Of a stretch of 64,000 nt of DNA, positions 52,969-60,964 are shown one piece after another. Every line of letters starts with the position of its first letter. Position 1 is the stretch's first letter. The translations under genes and the position numbers were made by a program. Source of the stretch: JACRBR01 sp964371355 (lineage in GTDB: Bacteria; Chloroflexota; Dehalococcoidia; DSTF01; JACRBR01); assembly GCA_964371355.1 (NCBI GenBank), contig CAYJMG010000015.1, positions 38,424-102,423 on the forward strand, written 5' to 3'. Under the pieces are notes generated by a model, which was not told the origin of the DNA, ran no database searches, and was given only the letters and a program-made list of their open reading frames with translations.

Positions 52969-53820
52969 ATGACCGAAGCCTGGGTTGACTACCTGACTGG
53001 CCCCTGGGGCTTCGCCTTCGCCTTCGCGGCGGGCATCCTCTCGTTCCTCTCGCCCTGCGTGCTTCCGCTGGTACCGGCCTACATCGCCCACCTCACCGGC
53101 ACGACCGCGACGCTCGAGCCCGGCCGCTCCGACCGGCGCGAGACTGTCTCTCACGCCTTCGCCTTCGTCCTCGGCTTTACCGCCGTCTTCACCCTCATCG
53201 GTGCCTCCGTCGGCGCCATAGCCGCCCTCTTTTCCGCCGACGACCAGTACGCCGTCCGCGATGCGATCCCGACCCTCCAGAAGATCGGCGCCGTCGCCCT
53301 CATCGTCATGGGCCTCAACCTCATCGGCGTCATCCGCCTGCCCTTCCTCTACCGCACGTATACCTTCGAGGCCGCGATGTCCGGCCCCATCCCCGCGGGA
53401 GCGACGGCCGGTGGCGGCAGCGTGACGATGGGCGGCGGTGGCGGGCGCTCCTGGCACGGCCTCAACTATGCGAAGTCGTTCGGCATCGGTTCCGCCTTTG
53501 CGCTGGGCTGGACGCCGTGCATCGGCCCCGTCCTCGGCGCCATCCTGACGCTCTCCGCCACGAGCGCCGACGTCGCCCAGGGCGGCTACCTGCTCCTCGT
53601 CTACTCGCTGGGCCTCGGCGTGCCGTTCATCATCACGGGGCTCGCCGTCGTGCCCATGACGCGGTTCTTCCGCCGCATTCGGGGCATCATGCCCGTGATC
53701 GAGATCGTCACCGGCGCCATGATCATCGGCGTCGGCGTGCTGCTGTTTTTCGACGAGCTGGCCATCTTCAACTCATGGTTCTCGGACATCCCCGGCCTCG
53801 AGAAGTTCAACCAGATCTAG
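52969..53820 (+). CDS. ccdA: Cytochrome c biogenesis protein CcdA
   Basis: The 283-residue membrane protein with about six helices passes reducing power across the membrane. The redox Cys pair lies in SPCVLPLVPAY (first half) and WTPCIGPVLGA (second half), the CcdA signature. A Gly-rich loop (residues ~145-165) separates the halves. It supports c-type cytochrome or other extracytoplasmic thiol reduction. No thioredoxin partner is adjacent. Confidence 0.92.
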   Translation: MTEAWVDYLTGPWGFAFAFAAGILSFLSPCVLPLVPAYIAHLTGTTATLEPGRSDRRETVSHAFAFVLGFTAVFTLIGASVGAIAALFSADDQYAVRDAIPTLQKIGAVALIVMGLNLIGVIRLPFLYRTYTFEAAMSGPIPAGATAGGGSVTMGGGGGRSWHGLNYAKSFGIGSAFALGWTPCIGPVLGAILTLSATSADVAQGGYLLLVYSLGLGVPFIITGLAVVPMTRFFRRIRGIMPVIEIVTGAMIIGVGVLLFFDELAIFNSWFSDIPGLEKFNQI

Positions 53821-53858
53821 CCTCCCGGGTCTCGCCCGCCGACGGCATCGGCCCGCGC

Positions 53859-53864
53859 TACACT
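53859..53864 (+). promoter_or_regulatory. -10 box (TACACT) of a likely leaderless rarA transcript
   Basis: TACACT ends 6 nt before the ATG at 53871, with no Shine-Dalgarno. Confidence 0.45.
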
Positions 53865-53870
53865 CACGCC

Positions 53871-55292
53871 ATGCCCCGAAAGGCCGCCTCGCGTCCCTCA
53901 CCTATGTTCGACCCCGAGGATGCGTCCTCGCACGACGCCGTCCTCGCCAGTGCGCCGCTCGCCGCGCGCATGCGCCCCCGCACCTTCGACGACTACGTGG
54001 GGCAGGAGCACATTGTGGGCGAGGGGAAGCTGCTGCGGCGGCTGGTCGAGAGCGGATCGCTGCCGTCGGTGATCCTCTGGGGGCCGCCGGGCACCGGCAA
54101 GACGACGCTAGCCCGCATCATCGCCGCCTCAACGGACGCGATCTTCGTGCCGGTATCGGCCGTGAGCGCCGGAGTGGCCGATCTGCGGAAGGCCGTCGCC
54201 GAGGCGCGGGACCGGTTGCGGGCGGGCCGCGGGCGCACAGTACTGTTCATCGACGAGATCCACCGCTTCAACAAGGCGCAGCAAGACGCCATCCTGCCGT
54301 ACGTCGAGGACGGCACGATCACGCTCATCGGCGCGACGACGGAGAACCCGTCGTTCGAGGTCATCGGCCCGCTGCTGTCGCGTTCGCGCGTGTTCGCGCT
54401 GAAGATGCTGGAGCCGGAGCACATCGAGCGCATCCTGCGGCGGGCGCTGGAGGACGGCGAGCGCGGGCTCGGCGGACGCGGCGTTGCTGTTGAAGACGAA
54501 GCGCTGGCCGCGCTCGCGTCATCCGTGGGCGGCGACGCGCGCATCGCCCTGAACGCCCTCGAGGCCGCCGTCGCCTACGCAGGCGCCCGCACATCAGGGG
54601 ACGTAGGGGCGCAGACTGCTGCGCCCTCCCGCAACAGGAAGAGCACACAGCCCCTTTCGCGCACCGATGTCGCGCGCGTCGGCAAAGACGATGTCGAAGA
54701 GGCGCTCCAGCACCGCACGTACCTGTATGACAAGCAGGGCGACGCGCACTATGACACGATCTCGGCATTCATCAAGTCGGTCCGGGGTTCGGACCCGGAT
54801 GCGGCTCTGTACTGGCTGGCGCGAATGATCGAGGCGGGCGAGGACCCGCTGTTCATCGTGCGGCGGATGGTGATCCTGGCGTCGGAGGACGTGGGGCTGG
54901 CGGACCCGATGGCGATGATGATTGCAAGCGCGTGCCAGCAGGCGGTGCACTTCATCGGGCTGCCGGAGGGCTTCTATCCGATGGCGGAGTGCGCGCTGTA
55001 CCTGGCGCTGGCGCCCAAGAGCAACAGCGTCGGCTCCTCGTACGCGGCGGCGATGCGGGACGTGGAGGCGACGCGCAACGACGCGGTTCCGCTGCACCTG
55101 CGCAACGCCGTCACCGGGCTGATGCGCCAGATGGGGTATGGGCGCGGTTACAAGTACGCGCACGATTACGACGGTGGCGTCGTGGAACAGCAGCACCTCC
55201 CGGACCGCGTCGCGGGGCACAAGTACTACCAGGCGCGCGATCTCGGCTGGGAAGGCCGGCGCAAGCGGGAGAGGGAGTCGCGCGACTCGTGA
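53871..55292 (+). CDS. rarA: Replication-associated recombination protein A (RarA/MgsA AAA ATPase)
   Basis: The 473-residue AAA+ ATPase acts at stalled replication forks. Walker A GPPGTGKTTL is at residues 71-80, Walker B LFIDEIHRFNKAQQD, sensor 1 GATTENPSFEV, and the C-terminal cluster SVRGSDPDAALYWLARM..EDVGLADP..PLHLRNA. Between the AAA module and the C-terminal domain (about residues 240-275) there is an unusual linker (TSGDVGAQTAAPSRNRKST). Its DNA contains a REP-like palindrome. The remainder is standard. Confidence 0.93.
   Translation: MPRKAASRPSPMFDPEDASSHDAVLASAPLAARMRPRTFDDYVGQEHIVGEGKLLRRLVESGSLPSVILWGPPGTGKTTLARIIAASTDAIFVPVSAVSAGVADLRKAVAEARDRLRAGRGRTVLFIDEIHRFNKAQQDAILPYVEDGTITLIGATTENPSFEVIGPLLSRSRVFALKMLEPEHIERILRRALEDGERGLGGRGVAVEDEALAALASSVGGDARIALNALEAAVAYAGARTSGDVGAQTAAPSRNRKSTQPLSRTDVARVGKDDVEEALQHRTYLYDKQGDAHYDTISAFIKSVRGSDPDAALYWLARMIEAGEDPLFIVRRMVILASEDVGLADPMAMMIASACQQAVHFIGLPEGFYPMAECALYLALAPKSNSVGSSYAAAMRDVEATRNDAVPLHLRNAVTGLMRQMGYGRGYKYAHDYDGGVVEQQHLPDRVAGHKYYQARDLGWEGRRKRERESRDS
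54603..54630 (+). repeat. REP-like palindrome inside rarA
   Basis: GGGCGCAG (54607-54614) and CTGCGCCC (54619-54626) form an 8-bp stem with loop ACTG, flanked by GTAG and TCCC. The shape and arms resemble the palindromes around the RAYT at 42 kb. It lies in the linker-coding part of rarA. Confidence 0.5.
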
Positions 55293-55416
55293 AGCCGCCG
55301 TTGTGCTGGAGGCGGCACAACCGCTGATCATAAACGTAGATGTCGATCGCGTGACATCCCGCGCGTCGTTGTGACGGCTGCGCGGAGTTCCTGACGCCAA
55401 CTGTCCGGAGCACCTT

Positions 55417-55435
55417 TTCTTTCGAAAGTGGCGCC
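55417..55435 (-). repeat. Dispersed repeat, short partial copy
   Basis: TTTTCTTTCGAAAGTG at about 55419-55434 matches the right-hand A+T-rich end of copy A (read in reverse complement) and the CGAAAGTG of the copy at 5693. It lies before the BNR-repeat gene and could overlap its promoter. Confidence 0.4.
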
Positions 55436-55490
55436 TGCTACGCTGCGCCGTCATCCCCCGCCCACGGCACAGCACATGGAGGAGCGAACC

Positions 55491-56697
55491 ATGGCCACCG
55501 TCAAGCTGCTCGTCGGTACACGCAAAGCGGCCTTCATCTACACCTCCGACGCCAAACGGGAACGATGGGACGTCTCCGCGCCTATCTACACCGGCTGGTC
55601 GACGTACAACATGGCGGCGGACACGCGAGGCGACCACCCTCGCCTCTATGCCGCATCCAACCACTGGGCCTGGGGCCCGTCAATCGCGCGGAGTGAGGAC
55701 CTGGGGAAGACCTGGGACTACCGCACGACCGGCCTGAAGTTCCCCGCCGACATGGGCCAGGCTATCCAGAACGTCTGGAACGTGTGCCCTGGGCACGCCT
55801 CGGAGCCGGGCGTGGTGTACGCAGGCACGCAGCCGGCCGGCCTCTTCCGCAGCGAAGACTGGGGTCAGTCGTGGGAGCCGGTCGAGGGGCTGAACCGCCA
55901 CGAGAGCCAGTCGAAGTGGTCGATGAGCGGCGGCGGCGACTCCACCGTCAACTCCATTGAGGTCGACCCGCGCGACGCGAACCGCATATTCGTCTCGATC
56001 AGCACGGGCGGCGCGTTCGTCACGAAGGACGGCGGCAAGAGCTGGACCATGTTCGCGCAGAACCTGATCGCCCGGGACTCGCGCTCGGTCGAGTGGATGG
56101 GCGAGATGGTGAAGGCCTTCCCGGACCAGCCGGTGCCCGAGGGCGTCGACCCGCTGGCCGTGCAGGAGATGCACAAGATGCGCCTGTCGCCCGCCAATCC
56201 CGACCGGTTGTGGACGCAGACGCACACCGGCGTCTTCCGCTCGGACGACGCGGGCGCGAACTGGCACGACGTCACCAGCGGGCTGCCGTCGTTCCACGGC
56301 TTCCCGATCGGTGTCGGCCGATCGCCTGACGCGGCATACGTGGTGCCGATCGCCTACGCTGGCTTCTACGACAACTTCCGCGTGTGCGACGGTCAGTTCG
56401 CCGTGTGGCGCACGCGCGACGCGGGCAAGACGTGGCAGGGCATGACGAAGGGACTGCCGGGCCCGAACAATTACCAGGGGAACTATCCCCTTGACACAAG
56501 TATATCGAGGGGATAGTTCCCATTACCAGAGCGTGTACCGGGATGCGCTGCACACCGACGGCCTGGAGCCAGACGGTGTGTACGTCGGCACCACGAACGG
56601 CGCCGTGTACGCCTCGGCAGATGCCGGCGACAGCTGGCGGCAGCTGCCGGGGACGCTGCCGCCGATCCTGTCGGTGACGGCGGCGGTCATCGACTGA
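55491..56697 (+). pseudogene. BNR/YCF48-like repeat (sialidase-fold) gene disrupted by a 44-bp insertion
   Basis: The gene encodes a beta-propeller of the photosystem-stability-factor/sialidase-like type, with repeated SEDLGKTWDYRTTGL, SEDWGQSWEPVEGL, TKDGGKSWTMFAQN, SDDAGANWHDVTSGL, TRDAGKTWQGMTKGL and SADAGDSWRQLPGTL blades. The frame breaks at 56478, where a 44-bp palindromic element plus an 8-bp duplicated target adds 52 bp. Removing 52 bp restores a continuous 384-codon frame through PGPNNYQSVYRDAL to the stop at 56697. The start ATG 55491 has GGAGGAG 6 nt upstream. As it stands the last blade is lost. Confidence 0.85.
56478..56521. mobile_element. 44-bp miniature inverted-repeat element with 8-bp target duplication
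   Basis: Perfect 14-bp terminal inverted repeats (GGGAACTATCCCCT and its complement AGGGGATAGTTCCC) enclose a 16-bp core. ATTACCAG is duplicated directly on both sides (56470-56477 and 56522-56529). It interrupts the propeller gene. Confidence 0.8.
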
Positions 56698-56721
56698 CGG
56701 CGCGGCCGGGCGGCGACCTGC

Positions 56722-56727
56722 TACGCT
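56722..56727 (+). promoter_or_regulatory. -10 box (TACGCT) of a likely leaderless hflX transcript
   Basis: TACGCT ends 8 nt before the ATG at 56736, with no Shine-Dalgarno. Confidence 0.4.
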
Positions 56728-56735
56728 GATCGCGC

Positions 56736-58004
56736 ATGCCCAACAGCCGTACGACGGTCCGCCGGACGACCCGCAAGATGACGCACAGCACCGCGCCTGA
56801 ACGCGAGCGCGCGTACCTCGTCGCCGTGCAGCGTGCGGACGACCGCGACCGCTGGCGGGGCGAGGCCTCGCTGGAGGAGCTGGCGCTGCTGGCGAAGACG
56901 GCGGGGGCTGACGTCGTCGGCATGACGCTGCAACGGCTGGACGCGCCGAACCCGGCGACCTACATCGGCAAGGGGAAGCTCGACGAGATCGTGAAGCTGC
57001 GCGGGCGAGCGGCCGGCGACGGCCACGGCGGCGACGGCCGGAGCGGTGGCGACGGCGGTGGGTACACGATGGTGCTATTCGACGATGAGCTGTCGCCGTC
57101 GCAGCAGCAGAAGCTCGAGAAGGCGCTGGACGTGAAGGTGCTGGACCGCACGGCGTTGATCCTGGACATCTTCGCGATGCGGGCGCGGACGAAAGAGGGC
57201 CGGTTGCAGGTCGACCTGGCGCAGACGGAGTACCTGCTGCCGCGGCTGAAGGGGCAGTGGTCGCACCTGGAGCGGCTGAGTGGCGCGAGCGGGGCGCCCG
57301 GCGCGATCGGCGTGCGGGGTCCGGGTGAGACGCAGATCGAGACCGACCGCCGGCTGGCGCGGAACAAGATCACGCGGCTGAAGAAGCAGATCGAGGAGGT
57401 GCGCCAGCAGCGCGCGCTGTACCGCCGCCGCCGCGAGCGCGAAGGGATCCCGGTGGTGGCGCTGGTGGGGTACACGAACGCGGGCAAGAGCACGCTGATG
57501 CGGGCGCTGACGCGCGACACGGGCGTGTACGTCGAGGACCAGCTCTTCGCGACGCTCGATCCCCTCACCCGCCGGGTCTACCTGGACGAGATGCACCCGG
57601 CGCTGCTGACCGACACCGTCGGTTTCATCCAGAAGCTGCCGACGCAGCTCGTGGCGGCGTTCCGGGCGACGCTGGAGGAGCTGACCGACGCGACGCTGCT
57701 GCTGCACGTCGTCGACATCACGCACCTGGACGCTGCGCACCAGTCGCAGACCGTCGAGAACACGCTGCGCGAGCTGGGCATCTCCGACAAGCCGACGATC
57801 ACCGTGCTGAACAAGGTGGACCAGATCCCGGATGCCGACGGGCGGCTGCCGGCGTCGCTGGCCGAGTTGCAGGCGTTTCAGTCGTCGCTGACGGAGAACC
57901 TGCCGGGGGCGGTACTCGTGTCGGCCGAGCGGGGCTGGGGGCTGGAGTTGCTTCGGCGGCGGATTGCCGACGGGCTGGACCGCGCCGCCGCCGCTGTCTC
58001 CTAG
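56736..58004 (+). CDS. hflX: GTPase HflX
   Basis: The 422-residue GTPase splits stalled ribosomes. The N-terminal domain (ELALLAKTAGADVVGMTLQRL, TYIGKGKLDEI) is followed by a Gly-rich loop, then DDELSPSQQQKLEKAL, GPGETQIETDRR, the G1 GYTNAGKSTLM, G3 DTVGFIQKLP and G4 NKVDQIP. A Gly-rich insertion (residues ~93-108) in the N-terminal domain is not usual but short. Standard length. Possibly leaderless. Confidence 0.94.
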   Translation: MPNSRTTVRRTTRKMTHSTAPERERAYLVAVQRADDRDRWRGEASLEELALLAKTAGADVVGMTLQRLDAPNPATYIGKGKLDEIVKLRGRAAGDGHGGDGRSGGDGGGYTMVLFDDELSPSQQQKLEKALDVKVLDRTALILDIFAMRARTKEGRLQVDLAQTEYLLPRLKGQWSHLERLSGASGAPGAIGVRGPGETQIETDRRLARNKITRLKKQIEEVRQQRALYRRRREREGIPVVALVGYTNAGKSTLMRALTRDTGVYVEDQLFATLDPLTRRVYLDEMHPALLTDTVGFIQKLPTQLVAAFRATLEELTDATLLLHVVDITHLDAAHQSQTVENTLRELGISDKPTITVLNKVDQIPDADGRLPASLAELQAFQSSLTENLPGAVLVSAERGWGLELLRRRIADGLDRAAAAVS

Positions 58005-58163
58005 CACGCGAGCTTCGGCCGTGTGATCGCCCGCGGACCGTCCGATGCGACCTTCGCGCGGGCTCCCAAACTGGAAAACTGCCTAACCACCTGACCAGCA
58101 ATTTCGCTGTTGCACATTCCGGCGCACAGGAGCATGATAGCTCCCTAGCAACGGAGGTAGACC

Positions 58164-59303
58164 ATGCGGCTCGCTACGTTCAACGTCGAGAACCTCTTCC
58201 GCCGTGTCAACGCCCTCAACCAGGAGTCCTGGGACAAGTCCCGCCCGATCCTGACCGACTACAAGCGTTTCAACGAACTCATCGCGAAGGCGAAGTACAC
58301 GCCGGCAATCAAGGACGAGATCGCCGATCTTCTGCTGAAGTACGGCCTGCAGACGCGGCGCTCCGCCGTCGATGCCTTTTTCATCCTCAACGAAGTGCGC
58401 GAGAAGCTCTTCGTGATGCCCAGGGGCGGAAAGAAGCCCCGCATCGACGTGAACGGCCGCGCCGAGTGGGAGGGGTGGCTCGAGCTGAAGCGCGCGGACC
58501 TCAACGGCGATGAGGTCGAGAACACGGGCCGCGTCATCAAGACGATCGCCGCCGACATCCTGGCCGTCGTCGAGGCCGAGGACCGTCTTTCGCTGCGGCT
58601 CTTCCGCGACCAGATCCTGAAGCACAAGGAGCCGGACTATGGCTCTGTCGACTATCCCTACTACCGGCTCGTCGAGGGTAACGACGACCGCGGCATCGAT
58701 GTCGGGCTGTACAGCAGGTACCCGGTCGTCGACATGAACACGAACGTCGACTACGGCCCGCCCGGCAAGCACGTCTTCAGCCGCGACTGCGCGGAGTACG
58801 TCGTGCGCTCGCCGAAGAAGAACGACATCCTTGTGATGGTCAACCACTTCAAGAGCCAGGGCTACGGCGCAAAGGACGAGAACGACAAACTGCGCAAGCG
58901 GCAGGCCGCCGCGGTGGCAGCCATCTACAACGCGCGCAAGACTGACTTCCCGTACGTCGCGATCGTCGGCGACTTCAACGACGCGCCCGGCAGCCCGGCG
59001 CTCCAGCCGCTGCTCGACGGCAACCTCGGCCTGCGGGACGTGATGAGCCACGCGCGGTACAAGGCGAAGAAGGATCCGACGTTCAAGCCGAAGCCCAAGC
59101 CGTTGGGCACGTTCGGCTCGGGTGCCACGAAGTTCGACTACATCCTGCTGTCGCCGGCGCTCTGGTCGAAGGTACGCAACGTTGGCGTCGAGCGTCGCGG
59201 GATCTGGGCGCCGAGGACGTTCCCACACTTCCCGGAGGTTACGGGGCCGGAGAACGCAGCGTCCGATCACGCCGCTGTGTGGGTGGACCTCGACGTGCCG
59301 TAA
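58164..59303 (+). CDS. Endonuclease/exonuclease/phosphatase family protein
   Basis: The 379-residue EEP-fold hydrolase starts MRLATFNVENLFRRVNALN (catalytic Asn/Glu), with DILAVVEAEDR, the loop NTNVDYGPPGKHVFSRDC, AIVGDFNDAPGS (catalytic Asp/Asn) and the C-terminal SDHAAVWVDL. It may cut DNA/RNA or phosphodiesters; no signal peptide is seen. GGAGG lies 7 nt before ATG 58164. The gap 58005-58163 may contain a TTGCAC promoter element near 58110. Confidence 0.87.
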   Translation: MRLATFNVENLFRRVNALNQESWDKSRPILTDYKRFNELIAKAKYTPAIKDEIADLLLKYGLQTRRSAVDAFFILNEVREKLFVMPRGGKKPRIDVNGRAEWEGWLELKRADLNGDEVENTGRVIKTIAADILAVVEAEDRLSLRLFRDQILKHKEPDYGSVDYPYYRLVEGNDDRGIDVGLYSRYPVVDMNTNVDYGPPGKHVFSRDCAEYVVRSPKKNDILVMVNHFKSQGYGAKDENDKLRKRQAAAVAAIYNARKTDFPYVAIVGDFNDAPGSPALQPLLDGNLGLRDVMSHARYKAKKDPTFKPKPKPLGTFGSGATKFDYILLSPALWSKVRNVGVERRGIWAPRTFPHFPEVTGPENAASDHAAVWVDLDVP

Positions 59304-59473
59304 GCCGCCGGATTACGCAGGGCGACCTCAGGGGAATCCCGCGAGGTCTCGCAGTTGACGTAGATCGTCTGATTTGATCGAGATCCACCCCCAATGCCGT
59401 CGCTGGCGCGGAGCGTGATCTCAGGCCCGCACGCGATGACGGCGAGCGGGATCGCGAGCACGAGGATCTGCAT
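59267..59473 (-). CDS. Small lipoprotein, partial duplicate of the protein at 59569-60378
   Basis: A 68-residue product with a lipoprotein-like start (MQILVLAIPLAVIACG). Its middle (LRASDGIGGGSRSNQTIYVNC) aligns with the C-terminus of the next gene (IRVTDGLTDGSQSTQVVHVDC). AGGAGA lies 9 nt before the ATG. Its 3' end overlaps the convergent EEP gene by 37 bp. It is either a real short lipoprotein or the decaying tail of a duplicated gene. Confidence 0.45.
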   Translation of the reverse strand: MQILVLAIPLAVIACGPEITLRASDGIGGGSRSNQTIYVNCETSRDSPEVALRNPAAYGTSRSTHTAA

Positions 59474-59568
59474 GACGGCATCTCCTGCTCGATCCTACGG
59501 CCGGTTTCGAACGGCTTGGGTAATCGCGGGCAAGTCGTGGCCGCTGTTTGACCCTGGTGCACCGCATG

Positions 59569-60378
59569 TCAGGAGAAGAGGATGTTGTCGGCCTCCTTGC
59601 AGTCGACATGCACAACCTGAGTCGACTGTGACCCATCGGTCAATCCATCAGTCACCCGGATGAGCAGTTCGCACAACTTGAGCCCTTCTATCGATGCGGG
59701 TGCGCCGGAGACGTCCCATGGAGACGACGGGACGGGTGCGGGGGCGGCGCCGGGAACGGCTGTGAGCGTCACGGTGCCGTGCTCCTCGCCGAGTGGCACG
59801 ACATTCGACGAGACCTCGCCATCCACGAACTTCAGGGGGCAGTCTCCATCCTCTTCACGAAGGGTCGGATTCAGTTCGCACCAGTGCTGATGCCAGGGCG
59901 ACCCTCGCTGGAATTGACCGCGAAAGGTCACCTGGATGTCGGAGCAGCCGGGTGCATCGTAGAAGAACTCGATGGCCAGTGTGTCGGCTGCGCTGTAGAT
60001 CTTGCCCCGCTCGGGCATACCGTCGATACGGAATCGCGGATCTTTGCATGGACCGATGCCGACGTTCACCGGGGGCCGTGCCCAAGGGAAGCTCTCATCA
60101 AAAGACGATACAGAAGTGACGTCAGCGCGCGGCGTCTCGTCCGATTGCACCACCTCCACGATCACACCATCGTCACGCCAAGGTATGCCGGGTTCGTTAC
60201 GGAGGACAAATGTCCAGAACAACCAGATGAGACCGACTACAACAGCCGTCAGTACGCCAGCAGCGGCGATGACTTCGGGCGGATTTGGGCGCCAGGGGAC
60301 GACCTGCGGCGCGCGCTTTTCCTCGGGCCGAAGCAGTCGTCGCTCCATGTCCTGCTGTGATGACTCGTCCGCGCTCAT
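59569..60378 (-). CDS. Membrane-anchored extracytoplasmic protein of unknown function
   Basis: A 269-residue protein with a cytosolic N-terminus of about 33 residues, one membrane helix (EVIAAAGVLTAVVVGLIWLFWTFVL), then an extracytoplasmic domain with five or six Cys (GPCKDP, APGCSDIQ, HQHWCELN, GDCPLKF, KLCELL, VDCKEA). Cys spacing suggests disulphides. No family recognised. TAGTCT lies 7 nt before the ATG, overlapping the promoter region divergent to nuoE. Confidence 0.7.
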   Translation of the reverse strand: MSADESSQQDMERRLLRPEEKRAPQVVPWRPNPPEVIAAAGVLTAVVVGLIWLFWTFVLRNEPGIPWRDDGVIVEVVQSDETPRADVTSVSSFDESFPWARPPVNVGIGPCKDPRFRIDGMPERGKIYSAADTLAIEFFYDAPGCSDIQVTFRGQFQRGSPWHQHWCELNPTLREEDGDCPLKFVDGEVSSNVVPLGEEHGTVTLTAVPGAAPAPVPSSPWDVSGAPASIEGLKLCELLIRVTDGLTDGSQSTQVVHVDCKEADNILFS

Positions 60379-60385
60379 GCGGAGA

Positions 60386-60391
60386 AGACTA
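60386..60391 (-). promoter_or_regulatory. -10 box (TAGTCT) of a likely leaderless transcript
   Basis: TAGTCT on the minus strand ends 7 nt before the ATG at 60378, with no Shine-Dalgarno. Confidence 0.4.
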
Positions 60392-60405
60392 ACCGGTTCT
60401 GCCGC

Positions 60406-60434
60406 TTGTACGCCCGCGGGGCCGCACGTATAGT
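60406..60434 (+). promoter_or_regulatory. Sigma70-type promoter of nuoE
   Basis: TTGTAC (60406-60411) and TATAGT (60429-60434) are separated by 17 bp, 29 nt before the ATG at 60464. This transcript has a leader and GGAG just before the ATG. Confidence 0.6.
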
Positions 60435-60463
60435 GAAACGGCGCACAATCGGACGCGGAGCCC

Positions 60464-60934
60464 ATGCCTGACAACGAAGCCACGCTCGAGATCGCCCACC
60501 TGGTCCGCGACTTCAAGCCCGCGGACGGCGACCTCATGGGGGCCCTGCACGCCGTCCAGCATCACTATGGCTACGTACCCAAGATCGCGATGAAGGTAGT
60601 GGCGCGCCAACTTCGGCTCAGCGAGGCGCGCGTGTACGGGGCGGCGACCTTCTACTCGGAGTTCCGGCTGACGCCGCCGCCGGAGACGCTGATTAGCTGG
60701 TGCAGCGGCCCCACGTGCCGCCTGAAGGGCGGCGACCGCGTCCGGCAGGCACTCGAGACGGAGCTGGGCACCGGGATGGGCGAGAACACGCCGGACAACA
60801 AGCTTGGCCTCCACTTCGGCCAGTGCAACGGCACCTGCGAGCATGCGGCGCAGATCTGGGTCGACGGCAAGGTTGTCGGCCCTCTCACCGCCGCCGATGC
60901 CGTGAAGTTGGTCCGGGACTTGAAGTCGAAGTAG
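60464..60934 (+). CDS. nuoE: NuoE-type [2Fe-2S] thioredoxin-like subunit
   Basis: The 156-residue protein matches the 24-kDa subunit of complex I and related NAD-linked hydrogenases or formate dehydrogenases. The N-terminal helical part includes LMGALHAVQHHYGYVPK and ARVYGAATFYSEF. Cluster Cys are at 80, 85, 121 and 125 (CSGPTC and CNGTC), all present. It is followed 30 bp later by a NuoF-like gene, but no nuoG, hydrogenase or formate dehydrogenase large subunit is in the window. Confidence 0.9.
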   Translation: MPDNEATLEIAHLVRDFKPADGDLMGALHAVQHHYGYVPKIAMKVVARQLRLSEARVYGAATFYSEFRLTPPPETLISWCSGPTCRLKGGDRVRQALETELGTGMGENTPDNKLGLHFGQCNGTCEHAAQIWVDGKVVGPLTAADAVKLVRDLKSK

Positions 60935-60964
60935 CTTCGGAGCCTGAACTCCGCCGGGAGGCGC

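Noticed and set aside
56490..56506. TTGACA followed by TATAT inside the 44-bp element as a promoter
   Set aside because: The two boxes are only four bases apart, far below the 16-18 bp needed.
55491..56516. Treating the first part of the propeller gene as a complete protein ending at 56516
   Set aside because: The last residues are encoded by the palindromic insertion, and the frame resumes the same blade sequence after exactly 52 bp.
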